Made by a program: the position numbers and the translations under genes
Source: JAQBFJ01 sp032123435
GTDB taxonomy: Bacteria > Verrucomicrobiota > Kiritimatiellia > UBA8416 > JAQBFJ01
NCBI GenBank assembly: GCA_032123435.1
Contig: JAQBFJ010000155.1
Coordinates: 1 to 20,747, forward strand
Reading direction: 5' to 3'
DNA length: 20,747 nt
Part shown: positions 1 to 8,361 of the stretch, piece by piece
Position numbering within the stretch: position 1 is the first letter of the stretch
Layout of the letters: each line of letters begins with the position of its first letter
Notes under the pieces: model-generated
What the model saw: only the letters and a program-made list of their open reading frames with translations
What the model was told of the DNA's origin: nothing
Database searches by the model: none

Positions 1-56
1 AGACCGGCCGGGGCTTATTCAATGGCTGAAATAATGATGATTATGTGCGTGATTTA

Positions 57-81
57 TCATGTCGAATCAGTCATGTCGAAT
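57..81 (+). repeat. Tandem 11-bp direct repeat upstream of the GH106 promoter
   Basis: TCATGTCGAAT occurs at 57-67 and again at 71-81, a period of 14 bp. The second copy ends 4 bp before the -35-like hexamer at 85-90. Two same-direction half-sites touching a -35 box are typical of an activator site, for example for AraC-type regulators of sugar catabolism. The repeat is seen directly; the regulatory role is inferred, and no regulator gene is in the window. Confidence 0.45.
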
Positions 82-84
82 GAC

Positions 85-113
85 GTGACAAATCAGATTT
101 AGAGCATTATATT
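85..113 (+). promoter_or_regulatory. Predicted sigma-70-type promoter of the GH106 gene
   Basis: GTGACA (85-90) and TATATT (108-113) are separated by exactly 17 bp, giving 5/6 matches to each consensus box. The expected start near 120 would give a leader of roughly 200 nt before the ATG at 318. The rest of 1-317 contains no gene that I can support; it holds the upstream direct repeat, a leader stem-loop (189-236) and a short repeat (207-227) that recurs behind the gene. Confidence 0.5.
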
Positions 114-188
114 GATGTGTGATTTTAGAAGGAGAGGTTGATGTTTGCCCTGAAAGGCTGAGGCAAGATGCTTAATTCTTAATGGCAG

Positions 189-236
189 GCCCCGCCTCAC
201 GATAATTGACGGTTTTGTTAAGGTGGGTTGCGGGGC
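189..236 (+). other. Leader stem-loop upstream of the GH106 gene
   Basis: GCCCCGC (189-195) and GCGGGGC (230-236) are perfect 7-bp inverted repeats separated by 34 nt. In the predicted transcript they would form a GC-only stem about 80 nt before the start codon. The loop contains the first copy of the 21-bp repeat that recurs at 3927-3947. A regulatory role is possible but unproven. Confidence 0.35.
207..227 (+). repeat. Direct repeat flanking GH106, upstream copy
   Basis: This 21-bp stretch begins TGACGGTTTT and matches 3927-3947 at 17 of 21 positions, with the first ten identical. The two copies bracket the GH106 gene, 111 nt before its start and 55 nt after its stop. It is the weakest of the flanking pairs in this window and could be coincidence on its own. 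Confidence 0.3.
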
Positions 237-317
237 AAAGCTCTGCAATAAACGACAACGAAAGCAACATGACTTTGCTGTTTTAGCTGCCGGAGCCTTC
301 ATGAATGGGGAGAGACA

Positions 318-3300
318 ATGATCGATTCGTTTGCTTTCAGTAATCCAGGCAATATTTCTCCACCGCCGGTCGATGCAATTGGCTTTCCAAATCGTTCAGC
401 CGATCTTGACGCTTTGCCTGGATTCCGAAATCCGCCGCTGGGGTATGGCGAAGTGCCCTTTTTCTGGTGGTTAGGCGATCCGTTGACCCGGGAACGCTTG
501 TCCTGGCAAATGGACCAACTGGACAAATGCAAGGGTGTCACAGGTCTGCAGATCAATTATGCCCATGGCTTTCAGGATGGCGGGATTTCCTGCGGGTTGA
601 CGATGCCGAGTGATCCGCCGCTTTTTTCTGAGGAATGGTGGCAGCTGGTTGGCTGGTTCAAGGACGAAGCGAAACGTCGCGGCATGGCCATCAGTCTCAG
701 CGATTATACGCTCGGTATCGGCCAGGGTTGGCGCGTGGATTGCCTGCTGAAGGATCACCCCGATCTGACCGGGTCCGTCCTGATAAGTGAAACCCGGGAC
801 ACCGGAGAGGATGTCGAAGAGTGGAGCTTGCCTCAGAATCTCCTCATGGTGGCCGCCTATCGACTGGACGAAGGAGGTGTGATTTGCGGCGAAGCATTGG
901 ATCTGCGGCCCAACGTTGTCGACGGTAGGTTGCAATGGCGCGCACCAGGCTCTCGACATCGACTCGTGGCGGTTGCGGCGAAACAGGTGAAGCCTTCTCT
1001 TGATCCCATGCACCCGCTTTCGGGGGAACTCTATGCCCGGTATTTCTTCGGGCAATTCGAGGAACGCTTTCCAGGCGAAGGCGGCAAGGGTTTGAACTTC
1101 TTTTTCTCGGATGAACTCGGGTTCGGTGTAAGTGGAAACCTCTGGACGTCGCATTTTGCGGAAGAATTCCGTCGTCGAAAGGGGTACGATCTGGTCCCGG
1201 AACTGCCCGCACTATTCGTGGATTGCGGGTCGCGCACGCCAAAAATCCGTCTCGACTATCGGGATGTCATGGTGGCCTTGCAGGAAGAAAGTTTTTTCAA
1301 ACCGGTCTTTGACTGGCACCAGCGTCGCGGCATGATTTATGGCTGTGACCACGGCGGGCGAGGAACCGACGTCGTCGAATTTGGTGACTATTTCCGCACC
1401 CAACGCTGGAATCAGGGACCTGGCTGTGACCAACCAGAGCTATCCAGCGATTTGATCAAGAACAAGGTCGCCAGCTCGATCGCGCACCTTTACCTGCGTC
1501 CGCGCGTATGGCTCGAAGGGTTTCACAGCAGCGGGTGGGGAACCAGCACGGAGGGGCTTGCGGATGCGACGTTTGCCAACTTCGCGCAGGGGCAGAATCT
1601 TCTTTCTCTGCACGGGCTCTATTATTCGACGCACGGTGGCTTCTGGGAATGGGCTCCACCTTGCAACCATTTCCGCATGCCCTATTGGGAGCATATGCGC
1701 GAATATATGGCGATGGTGCAACGGCTCAGCTACCTCATGAGTCAGGGACATCACCGCTGTGATGTCGCGATTCTTTATCCGGTGGCACCCATGGAAGCAG
1801 GCATGGGCGGAAAAGAGGCCGTCGATAGGGCTTTCCGTGCAGGGAGGGATCTTTACGCACAGGGCGTCGATTTCGATTTTATGGATTTCGAGTCTCTGGA
1901 TCGGGCGGAGATAGTTGGAAAAGAGTTGCGCGTCAGCGGTGAATATTTTCGTGTCCTCGTGCTCCCGGCGATGCGCGCGATCCGCTGGAGTACCCTGGAA
2001 AAGGCGCTGGCATTTCAGAGCGCCGGCGGGCTCGTCGTGGTGTTGGGCGCTGTTCCCGAGGCAAGCGACCGTGCCGGCCGTAACGATGCTGTACTGAACG
2101 CACTGGTGTCCAAGCTTGTCACGCGCGTGGAAACGCCGGAACAGATTGTTGCGATCATGGAAAAGACGTTTTCACGCGATTTTGCGGTCTGCTCTCCGCC
2201 AAACGTTTCGCCCAATTTCATGCACCGAAAGATCGGTTCGCGCGATGTTTTCCTGCTGCACAACGCACCAAAGAATGCCGAAGTCTGGTTCCGTGCTACG
2301 GGCAAAGTGGAGCGGTGGGACCCCTGGACAGGGGAAACGACGTTGTTACCCGTGCTGGATCAAACGACCGAAAGTACGAAACTGCGCCTGCCGCTTTCTG
2401 AAAAAGAAGCCCAGCTGATTGTTTTCAGTCCCGGGGAACCACTCCAGGTTACGCAATTCCAAGTGTCCAATTTCAAATCGCAGATTCAACTGGATGGCGA
2501 CTGGGAATTCGAGCTGAAGCCGACGATGGATAATCGTTTTGGCGATTTCCGTTGGCCACCGACTCTTACCTTCATCGGTCCGGAAGCGTGGCGGTTTCGC
2601 ACTGCAGAGGAGTCGGCTCCCAACCCAGGCTGGGAACGATCGGATTTTGACGACTCTGCCTGGCCGATGGTGACGAGCGCCTACGGTCCGCAATTTTGGA
2701 AGCTGGGGCCTTTGTCGGACGATGTGGTGTTGGAGGAAAAACTGGCCGCATTCTCCTCGATCAACCCGTCCGTGCCGGTGGAATATGAGGGCAAGAAATA
2801 CGGTTGGCAGGCCTATGAATACTCATGGAAGCGGGGTGTGGAGGGTAATCCCGGACCTCAGGGATATCACGGCCTTAAAGAAAAAATCAGTGATGATTTT
2901 CTCCTGCTTGGAACGTGCAAGAGGGAGCGGTGGGATGGCCGCGAAGAATATGTAAGTGAGCCCGGTGGTTCCCGCTATTACCTCTGGACGACAGTCCGGA
3001 CGGACAACGCCTGCCGGGCTTTCCTGCAAATGGGCGGCAATACACCGCAGGCGGTCTGGTTGAATGGAAAGAAAATCACGGATATCACCGGGTCCGTGGC
3101 CTTGAACGCCGGCGCGAATCCGGTGTTGCTGCGCTATGACAAGCCCGGTCGCGGGCATTTCGTATTGTTGGCGCCGGGCAATGAACCGTCGGTTCGACAG
3201 TCGGGTGCGTTGGCCATGCGGTGGTTCGGCGATTCGCGCGTGATTCCGTTCGACTGTCAACCCAACCTGCCGAAGCCGGTCGGCTGGTATCGTTTCACTG

Positions 3301-3872
3301 CGCCGCCAGGCCTGCGTGCGATGATCGTTACTGCTTTTGGAAAAGTGCAGGCATGGGTTGACGGAATCCCTGTGAACGGGAAAGAGCAGGCAGGTGTGTG
3401 GCGTTTTGAGTTGGCGAAGCTCGCTCTGCCCAGAACCAAGGTGGCATTGCGCGTGGAGCAATGGCGGGGCTGTTATGGTGGTGCGGCATTGTCTGAGTCC
3501 ATCCAGTTGGAATGCGGAGTGGGGTTGATGTCAGCCGGCGATTGGTCGAAAGCGGATGTTCTGGAGAATTATTCCGGCGGCGCTTGGTATCGGAAAACTG
3601 TGAAGCTGACGCCGGAACAGGCAAAAGGTAAAGTCACGTTGGATCTGGGACGTGTGGTTGCTTCGGCGGAAGTTCATATCAACGGCCATCTGACCGGAAT
3701 TCGGATTGCGCCACCATGGCAAGTCGACATCTCGAAACAGGTAAAACCAGGGGAGAACCGCATCGAAATCCTGGTCTTCAACACACTGGCTAATTACTAC
3801 ATGACGATTCCCTCGGGATATCGTGGAGAGATCACTTCCGGTCTGCTTGGACCCGTATCGTTGTTCCTGTGA
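318..3872 (+). CDS. GH106-type alpha-L-rhamnosidase (cytoplasmic)
   Basis: The 1184-residue protein is predicted to remove terminal alpha-L-rhamnose from oligosaccharides or glycosides. The N-terminal region, with FRNPPLGYGEVPFFWWLGDP near residues 36-55, is characteristic of GH106. Two acidic motifs fit the family's catalytic pair: SDELGFG (E266) and WLEGFHSSGWG (E400), about 134 residues apart; their catalytic role is inferred. From about residue 740 the protein has GH2-like beta-sandwich modules, and a clear GH2 sugar-binding type domain lies near the C terminus (GGAWYRKTV, then VHINGHLTG). There is no signal peptide, so it should act in the cytoplasm. The ATG at 318 is preceded by GGGGAGAG at good spacing. 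It appears monocistronic, with a promoter at 85-113 and a hairpin after the gene. The length is in the usual range for the family. Family assignment is firm; exact substrate is not known. Confidence 0.87.
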   Translation: MIDSFAFSNPGNISPPPVDAIGFPNRSADLDALPGFRNPPLGYGEVPFFWWLGDPLTRERLSWQMDQLDKCKGVTGLQINYAHGFQDGGISCGLTMPSDPPLFSEEWWQLVGWFKDEAKRRGMAISLSDYTLGIGQGWRVDCLLKDHPDLTGSVLISETRDTGEDVEEWSLPQNLLMVAAYRLDEGGVICGEALDLRPNVVDGRLQWRAPGSRHRLVAVAAKQVKPSLDPMHPLSGELYARYFFGQFEERFPGEGGKGLNFFFSDELGFGVSGNLWTSHFAEEFRRRKGYDLVPELPALFVDCGSRTPKIRLDYRDVMVALQEESFFKPVFDWHQRRGMIYGCDHGGRGTDVVEFGDYFRTQRWNQGPGCDQPELSSDLIKNKVASSIAHLYLRPRVWLEGFHSSGWGTSTEGLADATFANFAQGQNLLSLHGLYYSTHGGFWEWAPPCNHFRMPYWEHMREYMAMVQRLSYLMSQGHHRCDVAILYPVAPMEAGMGGKEAVDRAFRAGRDLYAQGVDFDFMDFESLDRAEIVGKELRVSGEYFRVLVLPAMRAIRWSTLEKALAFQSAGGLVVVLGAVPEASDRAGRNDAVLNALVSKLVTRVETPEQIVAIMEKTFSRDFAVCSPPNVSPNFMHRKIGSRDVFLLHNAPKNAEVWFRATGKVERWDPWTGETTLLPVLDQTTESTKLRLPLSEKEAQLIVFSPGEPLQVTQFQVSNFKSQIQLDGDWEFELKPTMDNRFGDFRWPPTLTFIGPEAWRFRTAEESAPNPGWERSDFDDSAWPMVTSAYGPQFWKLGPLSDDVVLEEKLAAFSSINPSVPVEYEGKKYGWQAYEYSWKRGVEGNPGPQGYHGLKEKISDDFLLLGTCKRERWDGREEYVSEPGGSRYYLWTTVRTDNACRAFLQMGGNTPQAVWLNGKKITDITGSVALNAGANPVLLRYDKPGRGHFVLLAPGNEPSVRQSGALAMRWFGDSRVIPFDCQPNLPKPVGWYRFTAPPGLRAMIVTAFGKVQAWVDGIPVNGKEQAGVWRFELAKLALPRTKVALRVEQWRGCYGGAALSESIQLECGVGLMSAGDWSKADVLENYSGGAWYRKTVKLTPEQAKGKVTLDLGRVVASAEVHINGHLTGIRIAPPWQVDISKQVKPGENRIEILVFNTLANYYMTIPSGYRGEITSGLLGPVSLFL

Positions 3873-3926
3873 GATCATCTGGCTTAGCGGTTCCCTGAAC
3901 AAGTATGCCTGTTTTGTGCTGGTATA

Positions 3927-3947
3927 TGACGGTTTTCTCAAGGCAGG
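3927..3947 (+). repeat. Direct repeat flanking GH106, downstream copy
   Basis: Partner of 207-227 (17 of 21 positions). It lies 55 nt after the GH106 stop codon and before the hairpin at 4004-4045. Confidence 0.3.
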
Positions 3948-4003
3948 ATTTTCGGGATGCGCTACAGTAGTCAACAGATGGCCATAATTAGTTTAAACCT
4001 GAA

Positions 4004-4045
4004 AAGAGCAGTTCAATCGCGCTGACGCGCGACCGAACTGTTCTT
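4004..4045. terminator. Long hairpin after GH106, possible terminator
   Basis: Arms at 4004-4022 and 4027-4045 pair over 19 positions with three mismatches or wobbles around the 4-nt loop TGAC. The GC-rich top (TCGCGC against GCGCGA) makes it very stable. It starts about 130 nt after the GH106 stop and precedes the LRR gene. Only a short T-rich stretch (TTCTT) follows, so it is not a textbook rho-independent terminator; an extragenic palindrome is the alternative. Confidence 0.4.
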
Positions 4046-4099
4046 AAGTTGGCCGGAGGCGGGATAATATATTCGAATTCCTTTGCAGGTATTTGTAAC

Positions 4100-4952
4100 A
4101 TGGCAAACATGAAACATTTCTTGTTTAGCGCCTTGGTGTCTGACTACTCTATCCCTGACAGGGTGGCCAAGTATTTACGAACCGCCTGCGCCGCGAGATT
4201 GCTGCCACTACTTCTGCTCCTGACATCGCCCGCTGTGGTGCAAGCCCAATTCAACTATACGAACAATGGCGACGGGACATGCACCATCACGGGATACACT
4301 GGTGGCGGCGGCGATGTGACCATCCCCGACACGATCAATGGACTGTTGGTCACCATCATCAAGGCTGGAGCATTCGATAACAGCACCAGCCTGACCAGTG
4401 TCATAATCGGTGCCAATGTCACCAGCATCATGTGGTATGCGTTCTCTTACAGCACCAGCCTAACCAGTGTCACGATCCCCGACAGTGTCACCCGCATCGG
4501 CTGGGCAGCGTTCCGTGACTGCACCAGCCAGTGTTACGATCCCCGACAGCGTCACCAGCATCGGGGAAGGAGCGTTCCAGTACTGCACCAGCCTCCAACG
4601 CGTCTATTTCTCCGGCAACGCGCCCATTTTCGATTCGTATGTGTTCACTGGCGCCGGCAACCCTACCGTATACTACCTCCCCAACACCGCCGGTTGGACC
4701 GGCACCTGGGCGGAGCGTCCGACCAAACTCTGGAACCCGATCTTTACCGAGATCGCCATTGTCAACGGCGCAATCTCCTGTACCATCACCGGTTCCCCGC
4801 CCATCCCCATCGCGATCGAGGCCAGCACCAATCTCCTTGCCGATCCCTGGTTGCGCCTCTATACCACCGACCTCACGTCAGGCTCTCTTGTTTTAGACGA
4901 TCCCGACGCCACCAATTATCCCGCCCGCTTCTACCGCATCATCGGGCCATAG
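4100..4952 (+). pseudogene. BspA-type leucine-rich-repeat secreted protein, frameshifted
   Basis: The reading frame starts at ATG 4100 (or 4109), with an extended signal-type segment ending LLPLLLLLTSPAVVQA and then a mature N terminus QFNYTNNGDG. Leucine-rich repeats of 23 residues follow (TSLTSVTIPDSVTSIG type), visible in DNA as 69-bp units beginning at 4381, 4450 and 4519. The next unit begins at 4583, only 64 bp later, so 5 bp are missing near 4529 and the frame shifts. In the other frame the LRR continues and ends with a C-terminal module closing NYPARFYRIIGP and a TAG at 4950-4952. Such proteins are usually exported surface proteins. Without the deletion this would be a short intact gene of about 285 residues. 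A sequencing or assembly error is possible. Confidence 0.8.
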
Positions 4953-4976
4953 ATGCGTAGGCAGTCCCCAGTGTCA

Positions 4977-5015
4977 CCTTGGTTATGGACTTTCAAGCGC
5001 CAGCAGGCCCTGCGC
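4977..5015 (+). repeat. 39-bp direct repeat flanking GH78, upstream copy
   Basis: The stretch begins CCTTGGTTA and matches 8323-8361 at 34 of 39 positions without gaps; four of the five differences are transitions. It lies 24 nt after the LRR gene stop. Together the two copies enclose the truncated gene start, the hairpin array and the GH78 gene, 3346 bp apart. Confidence 0.7.
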
Positions 5016-5112
5016 TCAATTTGCCTCATATAGATAATACCGAAAGGAAATGAAAAGGATGAATTTGAATACTGCGATTGATTTTTAAACGGGAAACTGG
5101 TAAAAATAGGGT

Positions 5113-5262
5113 ATGGAAAAAATGACATACGAGCAGTTTGACAGTCTTGTCAGGGAAAGCCAGAAGCCCGTTATTCTGGTTGAAGGGACGCGTAATTTGT
5201 GCAAGTCTGATGTCAAAACTGAAAATCAAAAAAACGGTCGTAGACCGGAGGCAGATGCGTAG
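5113..5262 (+). pseudogene. Truncated 5' end of an unidentified gene
   Basis: An open frame of 49 codons starts at ATG 5113 (MEKMTYEQFDSLV...) and ends at TAG 5260-5262. Residues 4-34 (MTYEQFDSL, then KPVILVEGTRNL) look like the start of a conserved globular protein: an amphipathic helix followed by a hydrophobic strand and EGTRNL, as in Rossmann-like proteins. After SDV at residues 32-34 the sequence becomes lysine- and asparagine-rich and runs directly into the hairpin array beginning at 5235. I read this as the remnant of a longer gene whose body has been lost. The family is not identified with confidence, and a genuine small protein cannot be excluded. Confidence 0.45.
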
Positions 5263-5312
5263 CATCTCACTCGTAGCGGCACGTTGCCGCCGGGTGGCGG
5301 GCAGAGCCCGCC
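5235..5312 (+). repeat. Array of four consecutive triloop hairpins
   Basis: Four perfect inverted repeats, each with a 3-nt loop, lie within 78 bp: CGGTC-GTA-GACCG (5235-5247), AGATGC-GTA-GCATCT (5253-5267), GCGGCA-CGT-TGCCGC (5276-5290) and GGCGGGC-AGA-GCCCGCC (5296-5312). Stem lengths are 5, 6, 6 and 7 bp and the arm sequences all differ, so compensatory structure rather than sequence is conserved. The last stem ends 32 nt before the GH78 start codon, so the array lies in that gene's probable leader. It may be a dispersed structured repeat or an RNA regulatory element; the structure is certain, the role is not. Confidence 0.8.
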
Positions 5313-5344
5313 TTAGAACGTGATAATCAAACAGGAAAAGTAGT

Positions 5345-8134
5345 ATGCCTAAAGCGAAAAGCTTATGTTCACTTCTGGCAACGGCGGAAAGCAGCGCGCG
5401 CAATCTGCGTTGCGAATACCGGAATAATCCGGAAGGCCTTGATGTCGGCGTTCCTCGTCTGAGCTGGACGATGGCGTCCTCGTTGAGGGGCGATTTTCAA
5501 TCGGCTTATCAGATTCTAGTTTCATCCGATTTCGAACTTTTGACGAATGACCAAGGGGATCTCTGGAACAGCGGAAAGGTACTTTCCTCGCAAACCGCCC
5601 AAATCGCATATGGAGGTAAAGCATTAAGACCGCGTATGCAATGTTATTGGAAAGTTCGGCTCTGGAACCGCAATGATGAGGCTTCGCCATGGAGCGAACC
5701 GGTTTTTTGGACAATGGGACTCGCCCTTGACGCTGTCAAGACGAAAAATACTGTTGCGGCGCGTCACCCCTATTGGGGGGCGCATTGGATCGGCATCGAT
5801 GAACCGTTGCTGCCGAAGCCGTCCAAGTCGAATGAACTGGCGCCGGGTCCGGACGACGACCCCAAAATTATCGCGACGCCGCGTTATTTACGCAAGGAAT
5901 TTTCCATCCGTAAAAAAATTTGCCGCGCCACCCTTTACGCCACCGCGTTGGGCGTTTATGAACTGCGCTTGAACGGTCGGCGCGTCGGCAACCAATTGCT
6001 GGCGCCGGAATGGACCAATTATCACCGGCGGATTCAATATCAAACTTATGAAGTCACGCCGTTATTACGTTCCGGTATTAACGCGTTGGGCTGTCTTTTG
6101 GGAAACGGCTGGTACTGCGGTCTCTGGCAAAACTGGCCTTACGCGGTTCGCACCTATGGCGATGAGCCGTTACTGCTGGCCCGACTGGAAATAAAATTTA
6201 CTGACGGAACCACGCGGACCATCGTTTCCGATCGTTCATGGCAGGGGACTATCGACGGCCCGTTGCGTTTTTCCGGAATATATGAAGGCGAAGTCTACGA
6301 TGCCCGTCGGGAAATGCCGGGCTGGGACGATCCAGAATTTGATGCGTCGAAGTGGCATCGCGTCAAAGTAGCCGAAAAGGTTCAGGCCGGCAAGTTGGTA
6401 TGGCAAAGAAGTGAGCCGATTACGCCGGTCATGGAAATGAAACCGGTTGCGGTCGCGAAGCCCAAGCCGCAGGTCTATGTTTTCGATTTCGGACAGAATA
6501 TGGCCGGCTGGTGCCGTTTCAAACTTCGGGGCGGCAGCGGCGTGACGGTTGCATTGCAATATGCGGAAATGCTCAATACCGACGGTACGGTTTTCATCGA
6601 TAATCTGCATTTGTTCAATCAGGCGGATCGTCAGTTGGACCGCTATACTTTCAGAAGCGACGGCGAGGAAACTTTTGAACCGCATTTTACCTATCACGGC
6701 TTCCGTTACGTCGAGGTGACCGGTCTTCGAAAAAAACCGTCATTGGAGGCTTTGACTGCGGTCGTATTTCGCAGTTCCTGCCCAGAAACCGGCGACTTTG
6801 AATGTTCGAATCCGCTGATTAACCGTCTGGTCGCGAACATCCGCTGGTCGCAACGCGCCAACTTCATGGGTATACCTACCGATTGTCCGCAGCGCGATGA
6901 ACGTTGCGGCTACCCAGGCGACGCGCAGTTTTTCATGCCGACGGCGGTTTATTTCATGGATGTCGCCGCATTTTTCGACAAGTGCCTGATCGACCTTTGC
7001 CAAGACTCCGCCGATCCGAAAACCGGAGCGTTCGGCGACCATATGCCAGACATCAAATGCGGCGGCTACGGCAATGTCGGCTGGGGCGACGCCGGCATCA
7101 TTTGTCCATATCTTTATTACATGACATACGGCGATCTGCGCATCATCAGAGAACATTACGAACCCATGTGCAAACACCTGCGGTTCTGGATAGACCGGGC
7201 CGGTAAAAACAATCCAAGTTCAGTCAGAAATTCCGGCGGACCGTTGGACTGGCTTAACCTGAATTGTCCGACGAAATCGGAAGTTATCGCCACTGCCTAT
7301 TACGCTTATCTTACCGACTTGATGTCGCGCATGGCTCTTGCCATCGGCAAGGATCAGGATGCGCAACGCTATCGGACTCTTGCGGCTGAAGTCCGCGACG
7401 CGTTTGCCAAAAACTTTATCAATCCCGACGGCAGCATTAAGGAAAGCAGCCAAACCGGTTTTGCCCTGGCGTTTACCATGGGGTTGGCGCCGGAAAAAAT
7501 GAAAGCGAAAATGGCCGCGCAATTTGTCAACGAGGTCGAACGCTACGGACTGCATCCGGCCACCGGGTTCATCGGCACACCCAGACTGTTACCCGGCCTC
7601 CATGCGGCCGGAAGGGACGATGTCGCCTATCGATTGTTGCTGCAGGAAAGTTTTCCATCCTGGCTTTATCCGGTCAAGCTCGGCGCCACCACGATATGGG
7701 AACTGTGGGACGGGTGGGACGGCAAGAATCCGCGCGGCGGCATGAATTCGCTCAACCATTACGCCTTCGGTTCGGTCGGCGAATATCTGTTCGGCACGAT
7801 TGCCGGCATTCAGGCCAAGGAACCAGGATATCAAAGCATCAATATCAAACCGATGATTGAAGACGGCTTGTCCTGGGCCCACGCGCACTATGATTCCATC
7901 CGCGGCAGAATCGCTGTTGCCTGGCGGGTAAAAAACGGTGCGCTGGAGTTGGATGTTGTTATTCCGGCCAATACGCGCGCTGAGGTATATGTGCGGGCTC
8001 AGTGTTGCGACACTGTATGGGAAAGCGGTCGGCCGGCATCCCAGAGTGAAGAAGTAGAATTTCTTCGAATGGAAGACCGTGCGGCCGTGTTCGGAATAGG
8101 TTCAGGCGAATATCATTTTACGTCTAAATCATAA
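5345..8134 (+). CDS. GH78 alpha-L-rhamnosidase (cytoplasmic)
   Basis: The 929-residue protein has the standard GH78 order: an N-terminal fibronectin-like domain (RNLRCEYRNNPEGLDV, then PRLSW), a beta-sandwich domain with LYATALGVYELRLNGRRVG, an (alpha/alpha)6 catalytic barrel and a C-terminal beta domain. The family signature TDCPQRDERCGYPGDAQ includes D513, D518 and E519, and a second acidic site is TTIWELWDGW (E786); these correspond to the inverting acid/base region of the family. There is no signal peptide, so it probably hydrolyses imported rhamnosides. The ATG at 5345 is preceded by AGGAAAAG at suitable spacing. The hairpin array at 5235-5312 sits just upstream. A second rhamnosidase of another family (GH106) is encoded upstream, suggesting different linkages. 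The gene is full length and undamaged. Confidence 0.93.
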   Translation: MPKAKSLCSLLATAESSARNLRCEYRNNPEGLDVGVPRLSWTMASSLRGDFQSAYQILVSSDFELLTNDQGDLWNSGKVLSSQTAQIAYGGKALRPRMQCYWKVRLWNRNDEASPWSEPVFWTMGLALDAVKTKNTVAARHPYWGAHWIGIDEPLLPKPSKSNELAPGPDDDPKIIATPRYLRKEFSIRKKICRATLYATALGVYELRLNGRRVGNQLLAPEWTNYHRRIQYQTYEVTPLLRSGINALGCLLGNGWYCGLWQNWPYAVRTYGDEPLLLARLEIKFTDGTTRTIVSDRSWQGTIDGPLRFSGIYEGEVYDARREMPGWDDPEFDASKWHRVKVAEKVQAGKLVWQRSEPITPVMEMKPVAVAKPKPQVYVFDFGQNMAGWCRFKLRGGSGVTVALQYAEMLNTDGTVFIDNLHLFNQADRQLDRYTFRSDGEETFEPHFTYHGFRYVEVTGLRKKPSLEALTAVVFRSSCPETGDFECSNPLINRLVANIRWSQRANFMGIPTDCPQRDERCGYPGDAQFFMPTAVYFMDVAAFFDKCLIDLCQDSADPKTGAFGDHMPDIKCGGYGNVGWGDAGIICPYLYYMTYGDLRIIREHYEPMCKHLRFWIDRAGKNNPSSVRNSGGPLDWLNLNCPTKSEVIATAYYAYLTDLMSRMALAIGKDQDAQRYRTLAAEVRDAFAKNFINPDGSIKESSQTGFALAFTMGLAPEKMKAKMAAQFVNEVERYGLHPATGFIGTPRLLPGLHAAGRDDVAYRLLLQESFPSWLYPVKLGATTIWELWDGWDGKNPRGGMNSLNHYAFGSVGEYLFGTIAGIQAKEPGYQSINIKPMIEDGLSWAHAHYDSIRGRIAVAWRVKNGALELDVVIPANTRAEVYVRAQCCDTVWESGRPASQSEEVEFLRMEDRAAVFGIGSGEYHFTSKS

Positions 8135-8322
8135 TCCTGTTGATGTCTCGGACAAATCTTTATTCCACGTCTCGGATGAAGTAAAAACCGTCGGGAGGCA
8201 CATCTTCCGCAGGGCAGAAAAAACAAAAAGGGGACCGAGGGGGGGGCGAGGGTCACCCATTAGAGGCGACGGCAAGAGAAAAAACACTCCACCCGTTCCC
8301 TAGAACGGGAAGCACGTTGTCT
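8135..8322. other. Gene-free spacer after GH78 with G-rich tract and hairpin
   Basis: No gene is supported here. A plus-strand G-rich tract at 8230-8252 has runs of 4, 8 and 3 G separated by short spacers, enough for a four-tract G-quadruplex if the run of eight is split. A perfect 7-bp hairpin CCCGTTC-CCTA-GAACGGG lies at 8292-8309. The words TCTCGGAC and TCTCGGAT recur about 28 bp apart near 8145-8180. The patchy composition suggests decayed repeat or mobile DNA. Confidence 0.5.
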
Positions 8323-8361
8323 CCTTGGTTACGGACTTTCAAGAGCCAGCAGACCTTACGC
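8323..8361 (+). repeat. 39-bp direct repeat flanking GH78, downstream copy
   Basis: Partner of 4977-5015 (34 of 39 identical). It lies about 190 nt after the GH78 stop and overlaps the beginning of the doubtful small frame at 8325-8591. Confidence 0.7.

Noticed and set aside
471..1154. Long minus-strand open frame inside GH106 (227 codons)
   Set aside because: It is antisense to a clear GH106 gene and its composition is that of a codon-bias shadow; no motif is visible.
2823..3461. Minus-strand open frame of 212 codons inside GH106
   Set aside because: Shadow of the GH106 coding strand with no supporting start or motif.
5139..5152. TTGACA at 5139 as a GH78 promoter
   Set aside because: No -10 box at proper distance, and it lies within the truncated coding frame, forming a small TGACA/TGTCA hairpin instead.
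5138..5323. Open frame of 61 codons across the hairpin array
   Set aside because: It reads arginine-rich sequence from the hairpins and has no ribosome binding site or conserved look; the hairpin explanation is better.
4977..8361. Insertion sequence or composite transposon around GH78
   Set aside because: The flanking repeats are direct, imperfect and carry no terminal inverted repeats, and there is no transposase gene between them.
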